A DNA stretch of 64,000 nt from NCBI RefSeq assembly GCF_004001045.1, contig NZ_BIMK01000012.1, positions 1-64,000 on the forward strand, in the 5' to 3' direction. This document shows, in pieces, positions 6,702-17,077 of the stretch. Both the position numbers and the translations under genes were made by a program. The stretch comes from Paenibacillus chibensis (GTDB lineage: Bacteria; Bacillota; Bacilli; Paenibacillales; Paenibacillaceae). Positions within the stretch are counted from its first letter, which is position 1. Each line of letters opens with the position of its first letter. The notes beneath the pieces are model-generated. The model did not search any database. It saw only the letters and a list, made by a program, of their open reading frames with translations, and had not been told where the DNA came from.

Positions 6702-9398
6702 ATGGCAAAGTATACGCCAATGATTGAACAATATTTAGCTGTCAAGGAACAAGCGAAGGACGCTTTTCTTTTTTTTCGTTTAGGTGATTTTTACGAAATG
6801 TTTTTCGAGGATGCCGTGAAGGCTTCGAGGGAACTGGAGATTACCCTTACCGGACGCGAGGGAGGCGGGGATGAACGCATTCCGATGTGCGGAGTGCCCT
6901 ACCACTCGGCGGAAGGTTACATACAACGCCTGATTGAAAAAGGCTATAAAGTCGCGATCTGTGAACAGATGGATGATCCTGCCGTCACTAAGGGCATGGT
7001 TCGGCGCGAAATCGTTCGTGTCGTCACTCCCGGCACGATTATGGAAGGAAAAACCATTGCCGACAAATCCAATAACTATTTGGTATGCGTAACCGAAAGC
7101 GACCGCATGATGTCCCTTACGGCTTGTGATATATCGACAGGGGAGCTGTACGTGACTTCGGTCCCTTCCTCCGTGGAATGGCTGCGGGACGAAATCGGCA
7201 TTTACGAACCGGCGGAAATCATCGGCGACAGCAGCATGCTGGAGCTGATCCAAGCGGAGCAGATCCAGTGGAGCCGCCCGATCGTGTACACGCCATGGGA
7301 GAAAAGGGATGAGAAGCTGGTGCGCAGCCAATTCGGCGAGGCCGCTTGGGCCAGACTGGATCCGGAGCGTCAGCAGTGCGTTTCCGTTCTTATCTCATAC
7401 CTGAGCGAGACGCAGCGCCGCTCCATGGGGCAGCTGACGCAATTTTCATCTTATGAACCTGGGCATTACATGATCTTGGACCCGTTCACGCGCCGGAATT
7501 TGGAGCTGGTGGAGACGGTTCGCGACCGATCGAAAAAAGGTTCGCTCTTGTGGCTGCTGGACCGTTCGCAAACATCGATGGGCGCGCGCCTTCTACGGCG
7601 CTGGATCGATAAACCGCTCCTTAGCCGCAAGGCGGTCGAGGAACGGCTGGAAGCCGTCGAATATTTATACAACCAGTTTATATTGCGCGAGGATATCAAA
7701 TCCTCCCTCAATGAAATTTACGACCTGGAAAGGCTCGTGGCGCGGATCGCGTTCGGCAATGCCAACGGGAGGGATCTGAACGCCCTGAAAATATCTTTGC
7801 AGCAGGTTCCTGCGTTAAAGGAGCTCTGCAGAACCTCCTCTTCATCCACTTTGCAGCGCATCGCCGGCGAGATGGATGAATGCAGTGATCTGTGCGAGGC
7901 GATTGATCAAACCATTGTCGAGGATCCGCCTGTATCCGTGCGGGATGGAGGCCTCATTAAGCCGGGATGCGATCCGCATCTGGATGAGCTGCGCGAAGCC
8001 AGCATCAACGGCAAGCGCTGGATTGCGGAGCTGGAAGCCAAAGAACGCGAGGTTACAGGGATCCGGTCACTGAAGATCGGCTTCAATAAAGTGTTCGGCT
8101 ATTATATTGAGGTAACCAAAGCCAACGTTGGCTCTCTGCCTGAAGGCAGATATGAGCGCAAGCAGACGTTAGCCAATGCGGAGCGTTACGTGACACCGGA
8201 GCTGAAAGAGAAGGAAGGACTCATCCTGGAAGCCCAGGAGAAGATGGTCGATCTGGAGTATGCGCTGTTCACGGAGCTTCGTGAAAAGCTGGCGTCCGAA
8301 ATCTCCAGACTGCAGCTGCTGGCCGAAAAAGTGGCAGAGCTGGACGTGTATCAGTCGCTCGCTGCAGTCAGCGCCGAGCAGGGGTTTGTGAAGCCGGTGC
8401 TCACCGAGGGCTATGATTTGGTGATTGAAGCCGGGCGTCATCCTGTCGTCGAGGCGGTCATGAAGGACTCGTCGTTTATTGCCAACGCAACAAGGCTGAC
8501 TCGGGATGATGCGGGCATCCTGCTCATCACCGGGCCCAACATGGCAGGGAAAAGCACGTATATGCGCCAGGTCGCATTGATATCGATCATGGCGCAAATC
8601 GGCTGCTTCGTGCCTGCAGGCAAGGCGGAGGTACCGATGATCGACCGCATTTTCACGCGGATCGGCGCTGCCGACGACCTTATAGGCGGCCAGAGCACCT
8701 TTATGGTGGAGATGGCAGATATCCAGGTGATGACGGAAAAAGCGACACCGCGAAGCTTGATCATCATTGACGAGCTGGGACGGGGGACTTCGACCAGTGA
8801 GGGCATGGCCATTGCGCAGGCGGTCATCGAATATGTGCATGATACGATCGGTTGCAAATCGCTTGTATCTACACATTTTCATGAGCTTGCCCATTTGGAG
8901 GAGAGCTTGAAAGGCTTGCGGAACTACTCGATGGCAGTGCAGGAAAGCGGCGAAAACGTACATTTTCTGCGCAAGCTGGTACCCGGGCCCGCAGGCAGCA
9001 GCTACGGCATCTACTGCGCCCGGTTGGCGGGATTGCCTTCCTCCATCATTGGACGGGCTTACAGTTTGCTGCAAGGACTGGAGCAGGGTGTTTCTCAAGC
9101 AGCGGCCGGTTTAGAAACTGCCGAGAAGCAGCTCAGCACGCCAAGCGCTGCCGATCAAGATGAGACTGCTTCCGATCAGGCTCATGCAGCTGCAACGTCT
9201 GAAGTGATACAGTTATCCATTTTTGGCGAAGATGAGATTAAACCGCCGGCTGCCAAAGCGGACGCGCATGTACTTAAGCCGGATCCGTCGCTATCGCATC
9301 TCGTGGAAACGATCAAAAACGCCGACGTCATGAACATGACGCCGCTTCAGGCCATGCAGCTGCTCAATGATTTGAAAATGAAAGCCAAGGATTTGTAA
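6702..9398 (+). CDS. mutS: DNA mismatch repair protein MutS
   Basis: The 898-residue mismatch-recognition ATPase starts with the N-terminal clamp motif FFRLGDFYEMFFEDA, whose Phe and Glu contact mispaired bases. It continues through connector, lever and clamp domains and ends in an ABC-type ATPase with Walker A GPNMAGKST (around residue 610), the DELGRGTS Walker B/signature and STHFHEL. A poorly conserved linker of roughly 100 residues (about 795-870) precedes a C-terminal segment probably used for tetramer contacts. The ribosome site is TTGGAGG. mutL follows after a short gap, as in other Bacilli. In this phylum strand choice depends on MutL and the sliding clamp rather than MutH. Confidence 0.98.
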   Translation: MAKYTPMIEQYLAVKEQAKDAFLFFRLGDFYEMFFEDAVKASRELEITLTGREGGGDERIPMCGVPYHSAEGYIQRLIEKGYKVAICEQMDDPAVTKGMVRREIVRVVTPGTIMEGKTIADKSNNYLVCVTESDRMMSLTACDISTGELYVTSVPSSVEWLRDEIGIYEPAEIIGDSSMLELIQAEQIQWSRPIVYTPWEKRDEKLVRSQFGEAAWARLDPERQQCVSVLISYLSETQRRSMGQLTQFSSYEPGHYMILDPFTRRNLELVETVRDRSKKGSLLWLLDRSQTSMGARLLRRWIDKPLLSRKAVEERLEAVEYLYNQFILREDIKSSLNEIYDLERLVARIAFGNANGRDLNALKISLQQVPALKELCRTSSSSTLQRIAGEMDECSDLCEAIDQTIVEDPPVSVRDGGLIKPGCDPHLDELREASINGKRWIAELEAKEREVTGIRSLKIGFNKVFGYYIEVTKANVGSLPEGRYERKQTLANAERYVTPELKEKEGLILEAQEKMVDLEYALFTELREKLASEISRLQLLAEKVAELDVYQSLAAVSAEQGFVKPVLTEGYDLVIEAGRHPVVEAVMKDSSFIANATRLTRDDAGILLITGPNMAGKSTYMRQVALISIMAQIGCFVPAGKAEVPMIDRIFTRIGAADDLIGGQSTFMVEMADIQVMTEKATPRSLIIIDELGRGTSTSEGMAIAQAVIEYVHDTIGCKSLVSTHFHELAHLEESLKGLRNYSMAVQESGENVHFLRKLVPGPAGSSYGIYCARLAGLPSSIIGRAYSLLQGLEQGVSQAAAGLETAEKQLSTPSAADQDETASDQAHAAATSEVIQLSIFGEDEIKPPAAKADAHVLKPDPSLSHLVETIKNADVMNMTPLQAMQLLNDLKMKAKDL

Positions 9399-9447
9399 AG
9401 AATTCCCTTGGAACTTATAGATGGAATAGAAATAAGGGGTGACGGAT

Positions 9448-11445
9448 ATGGCAAAAATTCATATTTTGGACGAGCATATTGCCAACCAGATTGCTGCCGG
9501 CGAGGTGGTGGAGCGTCCTGCATCTGTAGTCAAGGAGCTTGTGGAAAACTCCATCGACGCCGGTGCGACCCGCATCGAGGTTCATGTGGAGGAAGGGGGG
9601 CTTGAAAGCATCCGTATCACCGACAACGGCTCGGGGATTGAACCGGATGACTGCGGCACCGCCTTTTACCGCCACGCGACCAGCAAAATCGAAAACAGCA
9701 GGGATTTATTCCACATCACGAGCCTTGGCTTCCGCGGTGAAGCGCTGCCCAGTATCGCGGCGGTCGCGAAGGTAGAGCTTCTGACCTCGCATCGCGACGA
9801 CGGCATGGGCCGGCGCATCCGTATTGAAGGCGGAAAGCTTTTGGTCGAAGAAGACACGCCGGCCCCGCGCGGAACAGATATTCAAGTGAAAGAACTGTTT
9901 TTCAATACGCCGGCACGGCTGAAATACATGAAGACGGTCCAAACCGAGCTCGGCCATATTTCAGACTTTATGTACCGTATCGCGCTTTCCCATCCGGAAA
10001 TCGCCATTACGCTGCGCCATAATGAGAACCAGCTGCTGAAAACGCTCGGAAACGGCGATTTGCTGCAGGTGATTGCCGCCATTTACGGCACGCAAGCGGC
10101 CAAAGCCATGCTGCCGGTGCAGGCCGAGAATCTCGATTTTGAGCTCAGCGGTTACGTGAGCCTGCCGGAATGGACCCGTTCGAACCGGAACGGCGTTTCA
10201 ACGATTATCAATGGAAGATACATCCGGAATTACGGATTGAATCAAGCGATTCAAAGGGCCTACCACACACTGCTTCCGATCAACCGGTATCCGCTAGCTG
10301 TTCTCGAGGTCAAGATGCATCCTTCGCTCGTGGATGTGAACGTGCATCCGGCGAAGCTGGAGGTCCGTTTCAGCAAGGAACAGGAGCTGTATCCTTTCGT
10401 CGAGGAGAGCATTCATAAGGTTCTCCGCCAGGAGGTGCTGATCCCGCAAGCCGTTAAACAAAATATCGGCGGCAAGAACAGCAGTTCTTTTGTTCAGGAG
10501 CAGTTTCATTTTCCGAACCGCAGCGCGCAGGGCACATCAGCTTCCGCAAGCAGGGCAGAGTCGGCCGCAGCGGTCGAACGCGTTCAGGCCGCGCCTGATT
10601 CCGGTGCAGAGCGGGAAGAGGGGAAGGCCCGCTTCGATCAGCCTTTTGCTGGCATGGCTCCTGTACAGCAGCCGCCAAGCAGCGGCGGATATACGGTGCC
10701 GCCGCAAAGCCAGCGACAGGCGGGTGCGGGCATGGTCAAGGAGGAACGTGCTGCCGGATACCGCGGGTATTCCGAGCCGCAGCAGCGGTATACGCAGAGC
10801 GTGAACCCCGAGCTTTCTCGCCGGTTGCTTGAATCTTCGGCAGACGCTCATGCGGAGATGCCTGCATTTCCCGAGCTGACGCTGATCGGACAGCATCATG
10901 GCACGTATCTGATCGCCCAGAACGACCAAGGGCTGTATTTAATCGACCAGCATGCGGCACATGAGCGGGTGAATTATGAATTTTACTATGAAAAATTCGG
11001 GCAGCCGGCGGACGCCTCCCAAGAGCTGCTGCTTCCCATCACTTTGGAGTTTACACCATCGGAAGCGGCCCAGCTGAAAGATCGGTTGCATTGGTTTGAG
11101 CAGGTTGGGGTGTATTTGGAGCATTTTGGAGGCCAAACCTTCCGCGTTCGCTCCCATCCCTACTGGTTTCCCAAAGGGGAAGAGAAGGAACTGATCGAGG
11201 AAATGGCTGAGTGGGTTTTGGGTGAGCGGATGATTGACCTGGCGAAGCTGCGGGAGAAATCATCGATTCTGTGCTCCTGCAAGGCATCCATCAAAGCGAA
11301 CCAGAAGCTGACCGAGCAGGAAGCGACTACGCTGCTCGACCGGCTTGGAGCCTGCAGACAGCCTTATACATGTCCCCACGGGCGTCCGATTGTGGTTTCT
11401 TTTTCAACTTATGATCTGGAGAAGCTGTTTAAACGCGTTATGTAA
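9448..11445 (+). CDS. mutL: DNA mismatch repair endonuclease MutL
   Basis: The 665-residue protein has the N-terminal GHKL ATPase (VENSIDAG, DNGSGI, a RHATSKI loop and GFRGEAL) and a C-terminal dimerisation/endonuclease domain. The metal-binding motif DQHAAHERVNYE and the CPHGRP block show that it is a nicking type of MutL, as expected where MutH is absent. An Ala/Gln/Ser-rich linker lies between, about residues 350-465. ATG 9448 follows AAGGGGTGA; the GTG three codons upstream overlaps that site. Confidence 0.97.
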   Translation: MAKIHILDEHIANQIAAGEVVERPASVVKELVENSIDAGATRIEVHVEEGGLESIRITDNGSGIEPDDCGTAFYRHATSKIENSRDLFHITSLGFRGEALPSIAAVAKVELLTSHRDDGMGRRIRIEGGKLLVEEDTPAPRGTDIQVKELFFNTPARLKYMKTVQTELGHISDFMYRIALSHPEIAITLRHNENQLLKTLGNGDLLQVIAAIYGTQAAKAMLPVQAENLDFELSGYVSLPEWTRSNRNGVSTIINGRYIRNYGLNQAIQRAYHTLLPINRYPLAVLEVKMHPSLVDVNVHPAKLEVRFSKEQELYPFVEESIHKVLRQEVLIPQAVKQNIGGKNSSSFVQEQFHFPNRSAQGTSASASRAESAAAVERVQAAPDSGAEREEGKARFDQPFAGMAPVQQPPSSGGYTVPPQSQRQAGAGMVKEERAAGYRGYSEPQQRYTQSVNPELSRRLLESSADAHAEMPAFPELTLIGQHHGTYLIAQNDQGLYLIDQHAAHERVNYEFYYEKFGQPADASQELLLPITLEFTPSEAAQLKDRLHWFEQVGVYLEHFGGQTFRVRSHPYWFPKGEEKELIEEMAEWVLGERMIDLAKLREKSSILCSCKASIKANQKLTEQEATTLLDRLGACRQPYTCPHGRPIVVSFSTYDLEKLFKRVM

Positions 11446-11499
11446 TTTAAGGTTGACTTAAGAAAACAAACAGATAATGAACGATGAATGGAGATAGAC

Positions 11500-12282
11500 A
11501 TGATTATTACGACAGGGGATAAAGCCGGACGAGAGATCATCAGCCGTGCCGAAGCCCTGGCATCACGAACCGGAAGCTTATATGTACCGAGAAAACATAC
11601 TTCTCTTCCCAAAATGGCCAAGCAGCATGGCGATGCCGAAATTATCGTGGTATTAGATAACGGCGCCAGGCTAGTCAGGGCCGGGGAAGAACCGATGGAA
11701 TTCCATCCGAGCATGGGATTTATACGGGCTAAACGTATTTTAAAAGGAGAAAGTGATCCGATGCTCGATTCGGCGCTTATGACCGAGGGTAATAGCGTAT
11801 TGGATTGTACGGCAGGACTGGCTACGGACGCACTGGTTTTCGCGGTTAAAGGCGGCAGGAACGCCAAAATCACGGCAGTGGAAAGCTCGCCTTCTCTCGC
11901 TGCGCTCTTGTCTGAGGGCCTTGCCCATTACACATCTGGCGTCGACGAGATCAATGATGCCATGCGGCGGGTGAATGTTGTGAACCGGCATCATCTGGAC
12001 GTGCTGCGTTCGATGCCGGATGGGAGTGTGGATGTCGTATATTTTGACCCCATGTTCCGAGAGCCGCTGATGGATTCCTCTGCGATTCGGCCCTTGCGCT
12101 GGTTCGCCAACAGTGAGCCGCTCGCGGAGGAAAGCATTAGGGAAGCGGTCAGGGTAGCCCGGAAGACCGTTGTGCTGAAAGAAAAGCGGGGCAGCGGCGA
12201 ATTCGCCCGGCTCGGGTTTACGGAGCAGGGACGCGCCCATTCTAAAATTTCATATGGAGTGATCACCGTTGACAGGAAGTAA
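11500..12282 (+). CDS. RsmJ-like class I SAM methyltransferase (YpiP-like)
   Basis: The 260-residue protein has a Rossmann methyltransferase core. The SAM-binding motif I is VLDCTAGLATDALVFA, an acidic motif II follows in ITAVES, and motif IV is YFDPMF, which resembles the DPM[YF] active site of RsmJ, the 16S rRNA G1516 N2-methyltransferase. About 90 N-terminal residues form a separate cap. B. subtilis YpiP belongs to the same family. I chose ATG 11500 because of GGAGA five bases upstream. The gene overlaps miaA by 14 bases, so the two are co-transcribed and probably translationally coupled. An RNA substrate is inferred. Confidence 0.78.
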   Translation: MIITTGDKAGREIISRAEALASRTGSLYVPRKHTSLPKMAKQHGDAEIIVVLDNGARLVRAGEEPMEFHPSMGFIRAKRILKGESDPMLDSALMTEGNSVLDCTAGLATDALVFAVKGGRNAKITAVESSPSLAALLSEGLAHYTSGVDEINDAMRRVNVVNRHHLDVLRSMPDGSVDVVYFDPMFREPLMDSSAIRPLRWFANSEPLAEESIREAVRVARKTVVLKEKRGSGEFARLGFTEQGRAHSKISYGVITVDRK

Positions 12283-13261
12283 CGCCACCGAGAATAAACC
12301 GCGGCTGCTGGTGCTCGTCGGTCCCACGGCCGTGGGCAAAACCAAGCTGAGCATCGAGCTTGCTAAAGAGCTGGACTGCGAGATCATTTCCGGCGATTCC
12401 ATGCAGGTATACCGTCAAATGGATATCGGAACCGCCAAAATAACGCAGGAGGAAATGCAGGGAATCCCGCATCATTTGATCGATATCCATTCCCCGGACG
12501 AGCCTTATTCCGTTGCGGAATTTCAGGAGCAGTGCCACCGCCTGATCGGGGAGATCCATGCTCGGGGGAAACTTCCCTTCATCGTCGGCGGGACGGGGCT
12601 GTACGTGGAATCCGTCTGCTATGACTTTCAGTTTGCTCAGGTGGGCGAAGACAAGCCGTTTCGCGATGAACAAGCCGCGTATGCCGAAAAGCATGGAGCG
12701 GAAGCGTTGCATGCTCGGCTGATGGCGGTCGACTCCGAAAGCGCGGATAAGCTCCATCCGAACGACCAGCGACGAATTATTAGGGCTCTGGAAATCTACC
12801 ATTTGACAGGTATCCCACTTTCGGCCCAGCCGGCGGGGCAAAGACGGGAATCTCCGTATCAATTATGCCTCGTCGGTTTGACAATGGATAGGCAAATGCT
12901 TTATAACCGTATTGAAGGCCGCATTGATGAAATGCTGAAGCAGGGTTTGGTAGAAGAAGTGTCTTCGCTGCTGGACAAAGGCTACGGATCAGATCTGGTC
13001 TCCATGCAGGGACTGGGCTACAAGCAAATCATATCCTATCTTCAAGGCCGCGAATCCCTGGATGATGCGGTTACGATCCTGAAGAGAGACACACGCCGGT
13101 TCGCCAAACGCCAGCTGTCCTGGTTCCGCCACATGAAGGATATCTCATGGGTGGACGTCACGGAACCCGTAAATTTTTCTGCTAAATTGGCGGAAATTCG
13201 TGATATAATAGCAGGAAAGTTTCTCTCAAATCTTGAATATACTTCAAAACAATCTAAATGA
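12269..13261 (+). CDS. miaA: tRNA dimethylallyltransferase MiaA
   Basis: The 330-residue enzyme adds a dimethylallyl group to N6 of A37 in tRNAs that read UNN codons. Motifs are the P-loop GPTAVGKT near residue 18, the DSMQVYR substrate loop, the GGTGLY motif near residue 110 and a C-terminal [16 protein letters not shown] block. The start is TTG, inside the end of the upstream methyltransferase gene, after GGAGTGATC. hfq follows directly, the classic miaA-hfq pairing. Length is typical (B. subtilis 314). Confidence 0.96.
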   Translation: MTGSNATENKPRLLVLVGPTAVGKTKLSIELAKELDCEIISGDSMQVYRQMDIGTAKITQEEMQGIPHHLIDIHSPDEPYSVAEFQEQCHRLIGEIHARGKLPFIVGGTGLYVESVCYDFQFAQVGEDKPFRDEQAAYAEKHGAEALHARLMAVDSESADKLHPNDQRRIIRALEIYHLTGIPLSAQPAGQRRESPYQLCLVGLTMDRQMLYNRIEGRIDEMLKQGLVEEVSSLLDKGYGSDLVSMQGLGYKQIISYLQGRESLDDAVTILKRDTRRFAKRQLSWFRHMKDISWVDVTEPVNFSAKLAEIRDIIAGKFLSNLEYTSKQSK

Positions 13262-13281
13262 AACGTTGGGGGTACGGGTAC

Positions 13282-13521
13282 ATGAACAAATCCATTAATA
13301 TCCAAGATACATTCTTAAATCAGTTGCGTAAGGAAAACATCCCGGTAACCATTTTTCTCGTAAACGGATTTCAGATTCGCGGTACCATCAAAGCTTTCGA
13401 TAACTTTACCGTCGTTGTCGATTCCGATGGGAAACAGCAAATGCTGTTCAAGCACGCCATCTCCACGGTTACGCCTCAACGCAATGTTTCATTGATGCAG
13501 GAAACGCCAAACGAAGGCTAA
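13282..13521 (+). CDS. hfq: RNA chaperone Hfq
   Basis: The 79-residue Sm-fold protein has the Sm1 pattern [20 protein letters not shown] and the Sm2 motif FKHAISTV, where Lys and His bind RNA 3' uridines. The N-terminal [18 protein letters not shown] helix is typical. ATG 13282 is the natural start; the longer frame begins inside miaA. Hfq forms a hexameric ring that binds small RNAs and mRNA tails. It lacks the long C-terminal tail of enterobacterial Hfq, as usual in Firmicutes. Confidence 0.97.
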   Translation: MNKSINIQDTFLNQLRKENIPVTIFLVNGFQIRGTIKAFDNFTVVVDSDGKQQMLFKHAISTVTPQRNVSLMQETPNEG

Positions 13522-13631
13522 CGGACGAAATTGAAACTTTTCTGGATGATTTTCGTTTAAGTATATAGACGGATGGCGAGCGCTGTGTAATCGCAGCGAT
13601 ACCAGTGTCTGTAGGCATAGGTAATGGAGCG

Positions 13632-13657
13632 GAGCAACCTGACAAGGTTGTTCTTTT
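13632..13657 (+). terminator. Terminator after hfq
   Basis: A 9-bp stem (13632-13640 with 13645-13653, one G-U pair) with a GACA loop is followed by TTTT. It lies between hfq and the penicillin-binding protein gene, after a smaller hairpin (CGCTG...CAGCG) near 13581-13598. Confidence 0.7.
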
Positions 13658-13701
13658 CATTCCAAAACCAGAATGATCCTAAAAGGGAGTCAGGAGGCAC
13701 C

Positions 13702-16356
13702 ATGGATAACGAGAAACTGTCACGGACGGGGAATAGAAATAAAGAACAACCCCCCAAGACACCGAAAAAGAAAAAAAGAAAACTGTCGGGCAAACGTATT
13801 TTTTGGACGTTGTTCTTCACTTGCGCCATTGCCGTATTTTGTGCCCTGGCCGGATACTTGTATATATCGATCAACGGTGAGCGTCTGTACCAGGCGAACA
13901 AAGACAAAATTACAGTGCATGAAACGTCCAAGGTTTATGACCGTAACGGAAAGCTGATGGGCGAGCTTTCCCTTCAGAAGAGTGATCCGGTCAAGAGCGA
14001 AGACATTCCAGACCTGCTTAAAAATGCATTTATCGCCACAGAAGATAAACGCTTTAAGGAGCACAGCGGCGTCGACTTATGGTCGATCGGGCGTGCAGCC
14101 GTGAAAGACGTCATCGCCCGTTCCAAAGTGGAGGGCGGCAGTACGATCACGCAGCAGCTGGCCAAAAACATCTTCTTGACCCGCGACAAGACGTTCTTCC
14201 GCAAGGCGACGGAGGTTTCCATTGCGCTTGCGCTGGACCGTCACTTGAACAAAGACGAAATCATTACCATGTATTTGAACCGCATTCCTTTCGGCGGACA
14301 AATCTACGGAATTAAAGAAGCCTCCAAATATTATTTTGGTCAAAGCGACTTGAAGCAGCTGAAATTGTGGCAGATTGCGACGCTGGCTGCTATGCCTAAA
14401 GGGCCATCCAAATACAATCCGCTCCGCAATCCGGATCTGTCCATGCAGCGCCGAGCGGTCGTTCTGAGCCTCATGGCCGAACAGGGTTACATTACACAGG
14501 CGGAAGCCGACGAGGCGAAGAAGGTCGTCTACGACTACGAGCCTCCGAAGAAAAAGCAGAACTATCAGAACTTTATGGACTACGTTATGAATGAAGCTGA
14601 AGACGTAACCGGTTTGAGCGAAGATGATTTGAACATCGGCGGCTACAAGATTTATACGACGATGGACGCTGACGCCCAAAAGGTGCTCGAAAAAGAATTT
14701 GCCGATGCATCCAACTTCGAAAAGAGCAAGGATGATCAGCAGGTACAAGGCTCCATGGTGATCATGAACCAGGAGAACGGCGCGTTGATCGCCCTGCTGG
14801 GCGGACGCGATTATGAACGCAAAGGCTACAGCCGCGTGACGAACAGCCGCCGGCAGCCGGGTTCCGCGTTCAAGCCGATCGTCTCTTATGCTCCGGCACT
14901 CGAAACCGGGAAGTACAGCATGAATTCTCAGCTCGATAACAAGAAGCAATGCTTCGGCAAATACTGCCCAGGCAATCTGCACGGCTATTCCGACACCATT
15001 GGCATGGCCGATGCCATCACGAAGTCGGAGAATATCCCGGCAGTATGGCTGCTCAACCAAATTGGCGTGAAGACAGGCTTTAATTTCGCGACGAAACTTG
15101 GCATTCAGCTTACGGAAGATGACAAGAACCTTGCAATGGCCCTGGGGGGTATCAGCAAAGGCACCAACACGCTGGAAATGGCCCAGGCTTACGGGGCATT
15201 TGCCAACGGTGGCACATTTAACAAAGCATTTTCGATCAAACAGATCGTGGATAGCGACAAGAAAGCGGTCTATACGCATAAAGACGACGGCAAGAGAGTC
15301 ATGAAGGAAAGCACCGCTTATCAGATGACCCAAATGATGCAGGAGGTCGTTAACAGCGGTACCGGTACGAAGGCTAGAATCGACCGCCCTGTAGCCGGTA
15401 AAACGGGTACGACGCAAAGCGGCATAACCGGCTTGAAATCCAACCGCGACGTTTGGTTCGTCGGTTACACGCCTGAACTGACGGCTGCGGTATGGATGGG
15501 CTACGACAATCCGGATAAAAATCATATGCTCCATAACAGCAGTCCGCTCGCAGCTGCATTCTGGGGCAAGGTTATGAAGCAGGCACTGGTGAACTTCCCG
15601 GCCAAAGATTTTAAAGTGCCGGATGACATGAAGCTGCCGGAGCCGCCTCCGGTCGAAGAGAATAAGGATCATGTGAGCGGCCTTGCGGCAACCTATAATC
15701 CGGACACACAAACCGTATCCTTGTCCTGGAACGGCGTCGATAGCGGCGATGGGATTTATCGGGTGTACCGCAAAGAATCTTCCGAAGCAAACTTCACGCT
15801 GCTCATGGATAGCGTAACGAATACGAGTGCAGAAGATGTCGGAGCCTCGGAAGGTCTCACCTACGAATACTACGTAACAGCGGTATCTCGGGATACCGGA
15901 ATCGAATCCGATCCTTCGAATACGGTGACGGTCACGATTCAGGGGCCGCCAGACGAGCAGATTCCGCCTGATGAAAACAACGGTAATAATGGAAATACCG
16001 ATCAAGGAAATCAGAACGGAAACAATGGCAGCGATCAAGGGAATACGGACCAAGGAAACGGCACCGATCAAGGCAATAGCGGTAACAACGGAAACGGTAA
16101 CGACATGGGGAACGGTAACGGAAATTCCAATCCCGGCAATAACGGCAATGGAAATGGCAACGGACAAGGCAACCCGGGCAATGGCACCGGTGCAGGTACC
16201 GGCCCAGGTGGAGCAGGAAGCGGCGGACCCGATACCGGAACGACAGCACCTCCGGATCCCGGCGGCGGCTCAACCGATCCGGGCAGACCTGGGGACGGCG
16301 TCAAAAAGCAGGATAATACCGGCTCAGGGCTGCCTATAGACGGCACCAATCCCTAA
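13702..16356 (+). CDS. Class A penicillin-binding protein (PBP1A type) with Asn/Gly-rich tail
   Basis: The 884-residue bifunctional enzyme polymerises and cross-links peptidoglycan. A basic cytoplasmic N-terminus leads into one membrane helix (about residues 33-57). The glycosyltransferase domain carries ATEDKRFKEHSGVD and TITQQLAKN. The transpeptidase shows the catalytic Ser in GSAFKP, then SEN and KTGTT. A fibronectin type III-like domain follows (NPDTQTVSLSWNGVDSG onward). The last 130 or so residues are low-complexity Asn, Gly, Asp, Pro and Gln, probably a flexible wall-spanning segment. ATG 13702 has AGGAGG in front. Related proteins are B. subtilis PonA and PbpF. Confidence 0.92.
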   Translation: MDNEKLSRTGNRNKEQPPKTPKKKKRKLSGKRIFWTLFFTCAIAVFCALAGYLYISINGERLYQANKDKITVHETSKVYDRNGKLMGELSLQKSDPVKSEDIPDLLKNAFIATEDKRFKEHSGVDLWSIGRAAVKDVIARSKVEGGSTITQQLAKNIFLTRDKTFFRKATEVSIALALDRHLNKDEIITMYLNRIPFGGQIYGIKEASKYYFGQSDLKQLKLWQIATLAAMPKGPSKYNPLRNPDLSMQRRAVVLSLMAEQGYITQAEADEAKKVVYDYEPPKKKQNYQNFMDYVMNEAEDVTGLSEDDLNIGGYKIYTTMDADAQKVLEKEFADASNFEKSKDDQQVQGSMVIMNQENGALIALLGGRDYERKGYSRVTNSRRQPGSAFKPIVSYAPALETGKYSMNSQLDNKKQCFGKYCPGNLHGYSDTIGMADAITKSENIPAVWLLNQIGVKTGFNFATKLGIQLTEDDKNLAMALGGISKGTNTLEMAQAYGAFANGGTFNKAFSIKQIVDSDKKAVYTHKDDGKRVMKESTAYQMTQMMQEVVNSGTGTKARIDRPVAGKTGTTQSGITGLKSNRDVWFVGYTPELTAAVWMGYDNPDKNHMLHNSSPLAAAFWGKVMKQALVNFPAKDFKVPDDMKLPEPPPVEENKDHVSGLAATYNPDTQTVSLSWNGVDSGDGIYRVYRKESSEANFTLLMDSVTNTSAEDVGASEGLTYEYYVTAVSRDTGIESDPSNTVTVTIQGPPDEQIPPDENNGNNGNTDQGNQNGNNGSDQGNTDQGNGTDQGNSGNNGNGNDMGNGNGNSNPGNNGNGNGNGQGNPGNGTGAGTGPGGAGSGGPDTGTTAPPDPGGGSTDPGRPGDGVKKQDNTGSGLPIDGTNP

Positions 16357-16383
16357 GGGATTACGATCATACGGATGAGAAGA

Positions 16384-16408
16384 GGACTCCCTTTTAGGGA
16401 GTCCTTTT
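16384..16408 (+). terminator. Terminator after the PBP gene
   Basis: GGACTCCC and GGGAGTCC form a perfect 8-bp stem around a TTTTA loop, followed by TTTTCATTTTT. Confidence 0.8.
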
Positions 16409-16519
16409 CATTTTTGCTTATACAATCGCTTGCTCTTGCGCTATATTAAAGGTATAGATTTTGAGTGTGTTTCCTAAATGTGATAAGCTGAAGCTAACAT
16501 ATTGGAGAGGGAAATTTCC

Positions 16520-17077
16520 ATGAAACGAAAATTTGGTGATCGAGCGAATTGGCGCCGGATTTCCCGCCGGCGATTTGCCTGCCGTTATGTCGAAAGTGAT
16601 GCATTCACCGGGTACATAACGCTCTACACGATTTATAACCTGAAGGAGCCTCTCTGGAAGCATTACGGTACACATACGTATCGTATCGCCGATAAGGGAT
16701 ACTCATGGCTGCAGTATTTTCCTAAAAACAGCCATTACATCGTCACCGCCATGTTTGATGAGCGTCAGGAAATCATTCAATGGTACATAGACACCTGCAA
16801 GACGCAGGGCGTCACGGAGCAAGGAGTTCCTTGGTTCGATGACCTCTATCTGGATATCGTCGTTTTACGAAACGGAGAGGTTTTCCTCCTGGATGAGGAT
16901 GAGCTGGAAGAAGCTTTGTCGAGAGGCGTCATCACAAAAGAGGATTACATGCTTGCGAACACCACGGCCAGGGAAGTGCTGCATGATATCAAGGCACATC
17001 AATTTCCGTATTTCCTCATGTCGCTGGATCACCGTAAGCGGCTGTTCGAGAATGGAGATTTCAGGAGGAGAACATGA
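16520..17077 (+). CDS. DUF402 family protein (YgaC-like nucleoside tri/diphosphate phosphatase)
   Basis: The 185-residue protein has the DUF402 core: a charged N-terminus, RIADKGYSWLQYFPKNSHYIVTAM, then acidic motifs WFDDLYLDIVV and DEDELEEAL. A Staphylococcus aureus homologue (Ntdp) hydrolyses nucleoside tri- and diphosphates with divalent metals; B. subtilis YgaC belongs to the same family. ATG 16520 follows GGAGAGGGAAATTTCC. The stop overlaps the next start as ATGA, so the two genes form a translationally coupled pair. Confidence 0.82.
   Translation: MKRKFGDRANWRRISRRRFACRYVESDAFTGYITLYTIYNLKEPLWKHYGTHTYRIADKGYSWLQYFPKNSHYIVTAMFDERQEIIQWYIDTCKTQGVTEQGVPWFDDLYLDIVVLRNGEVFLLDEDELEEALSRGVITKEDYMLANTTAREVLHDIKAHQFPYFLMSLDHRKRLFENGDFRRRT

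Noticed and set aside
14077..16167. 696-codon open frame on the minus strand, opposite the PBP gene
   Set aside because: It lies fully inside a well-supported gene and follows from its codon bias; no ribosome site, no recognisable domain.
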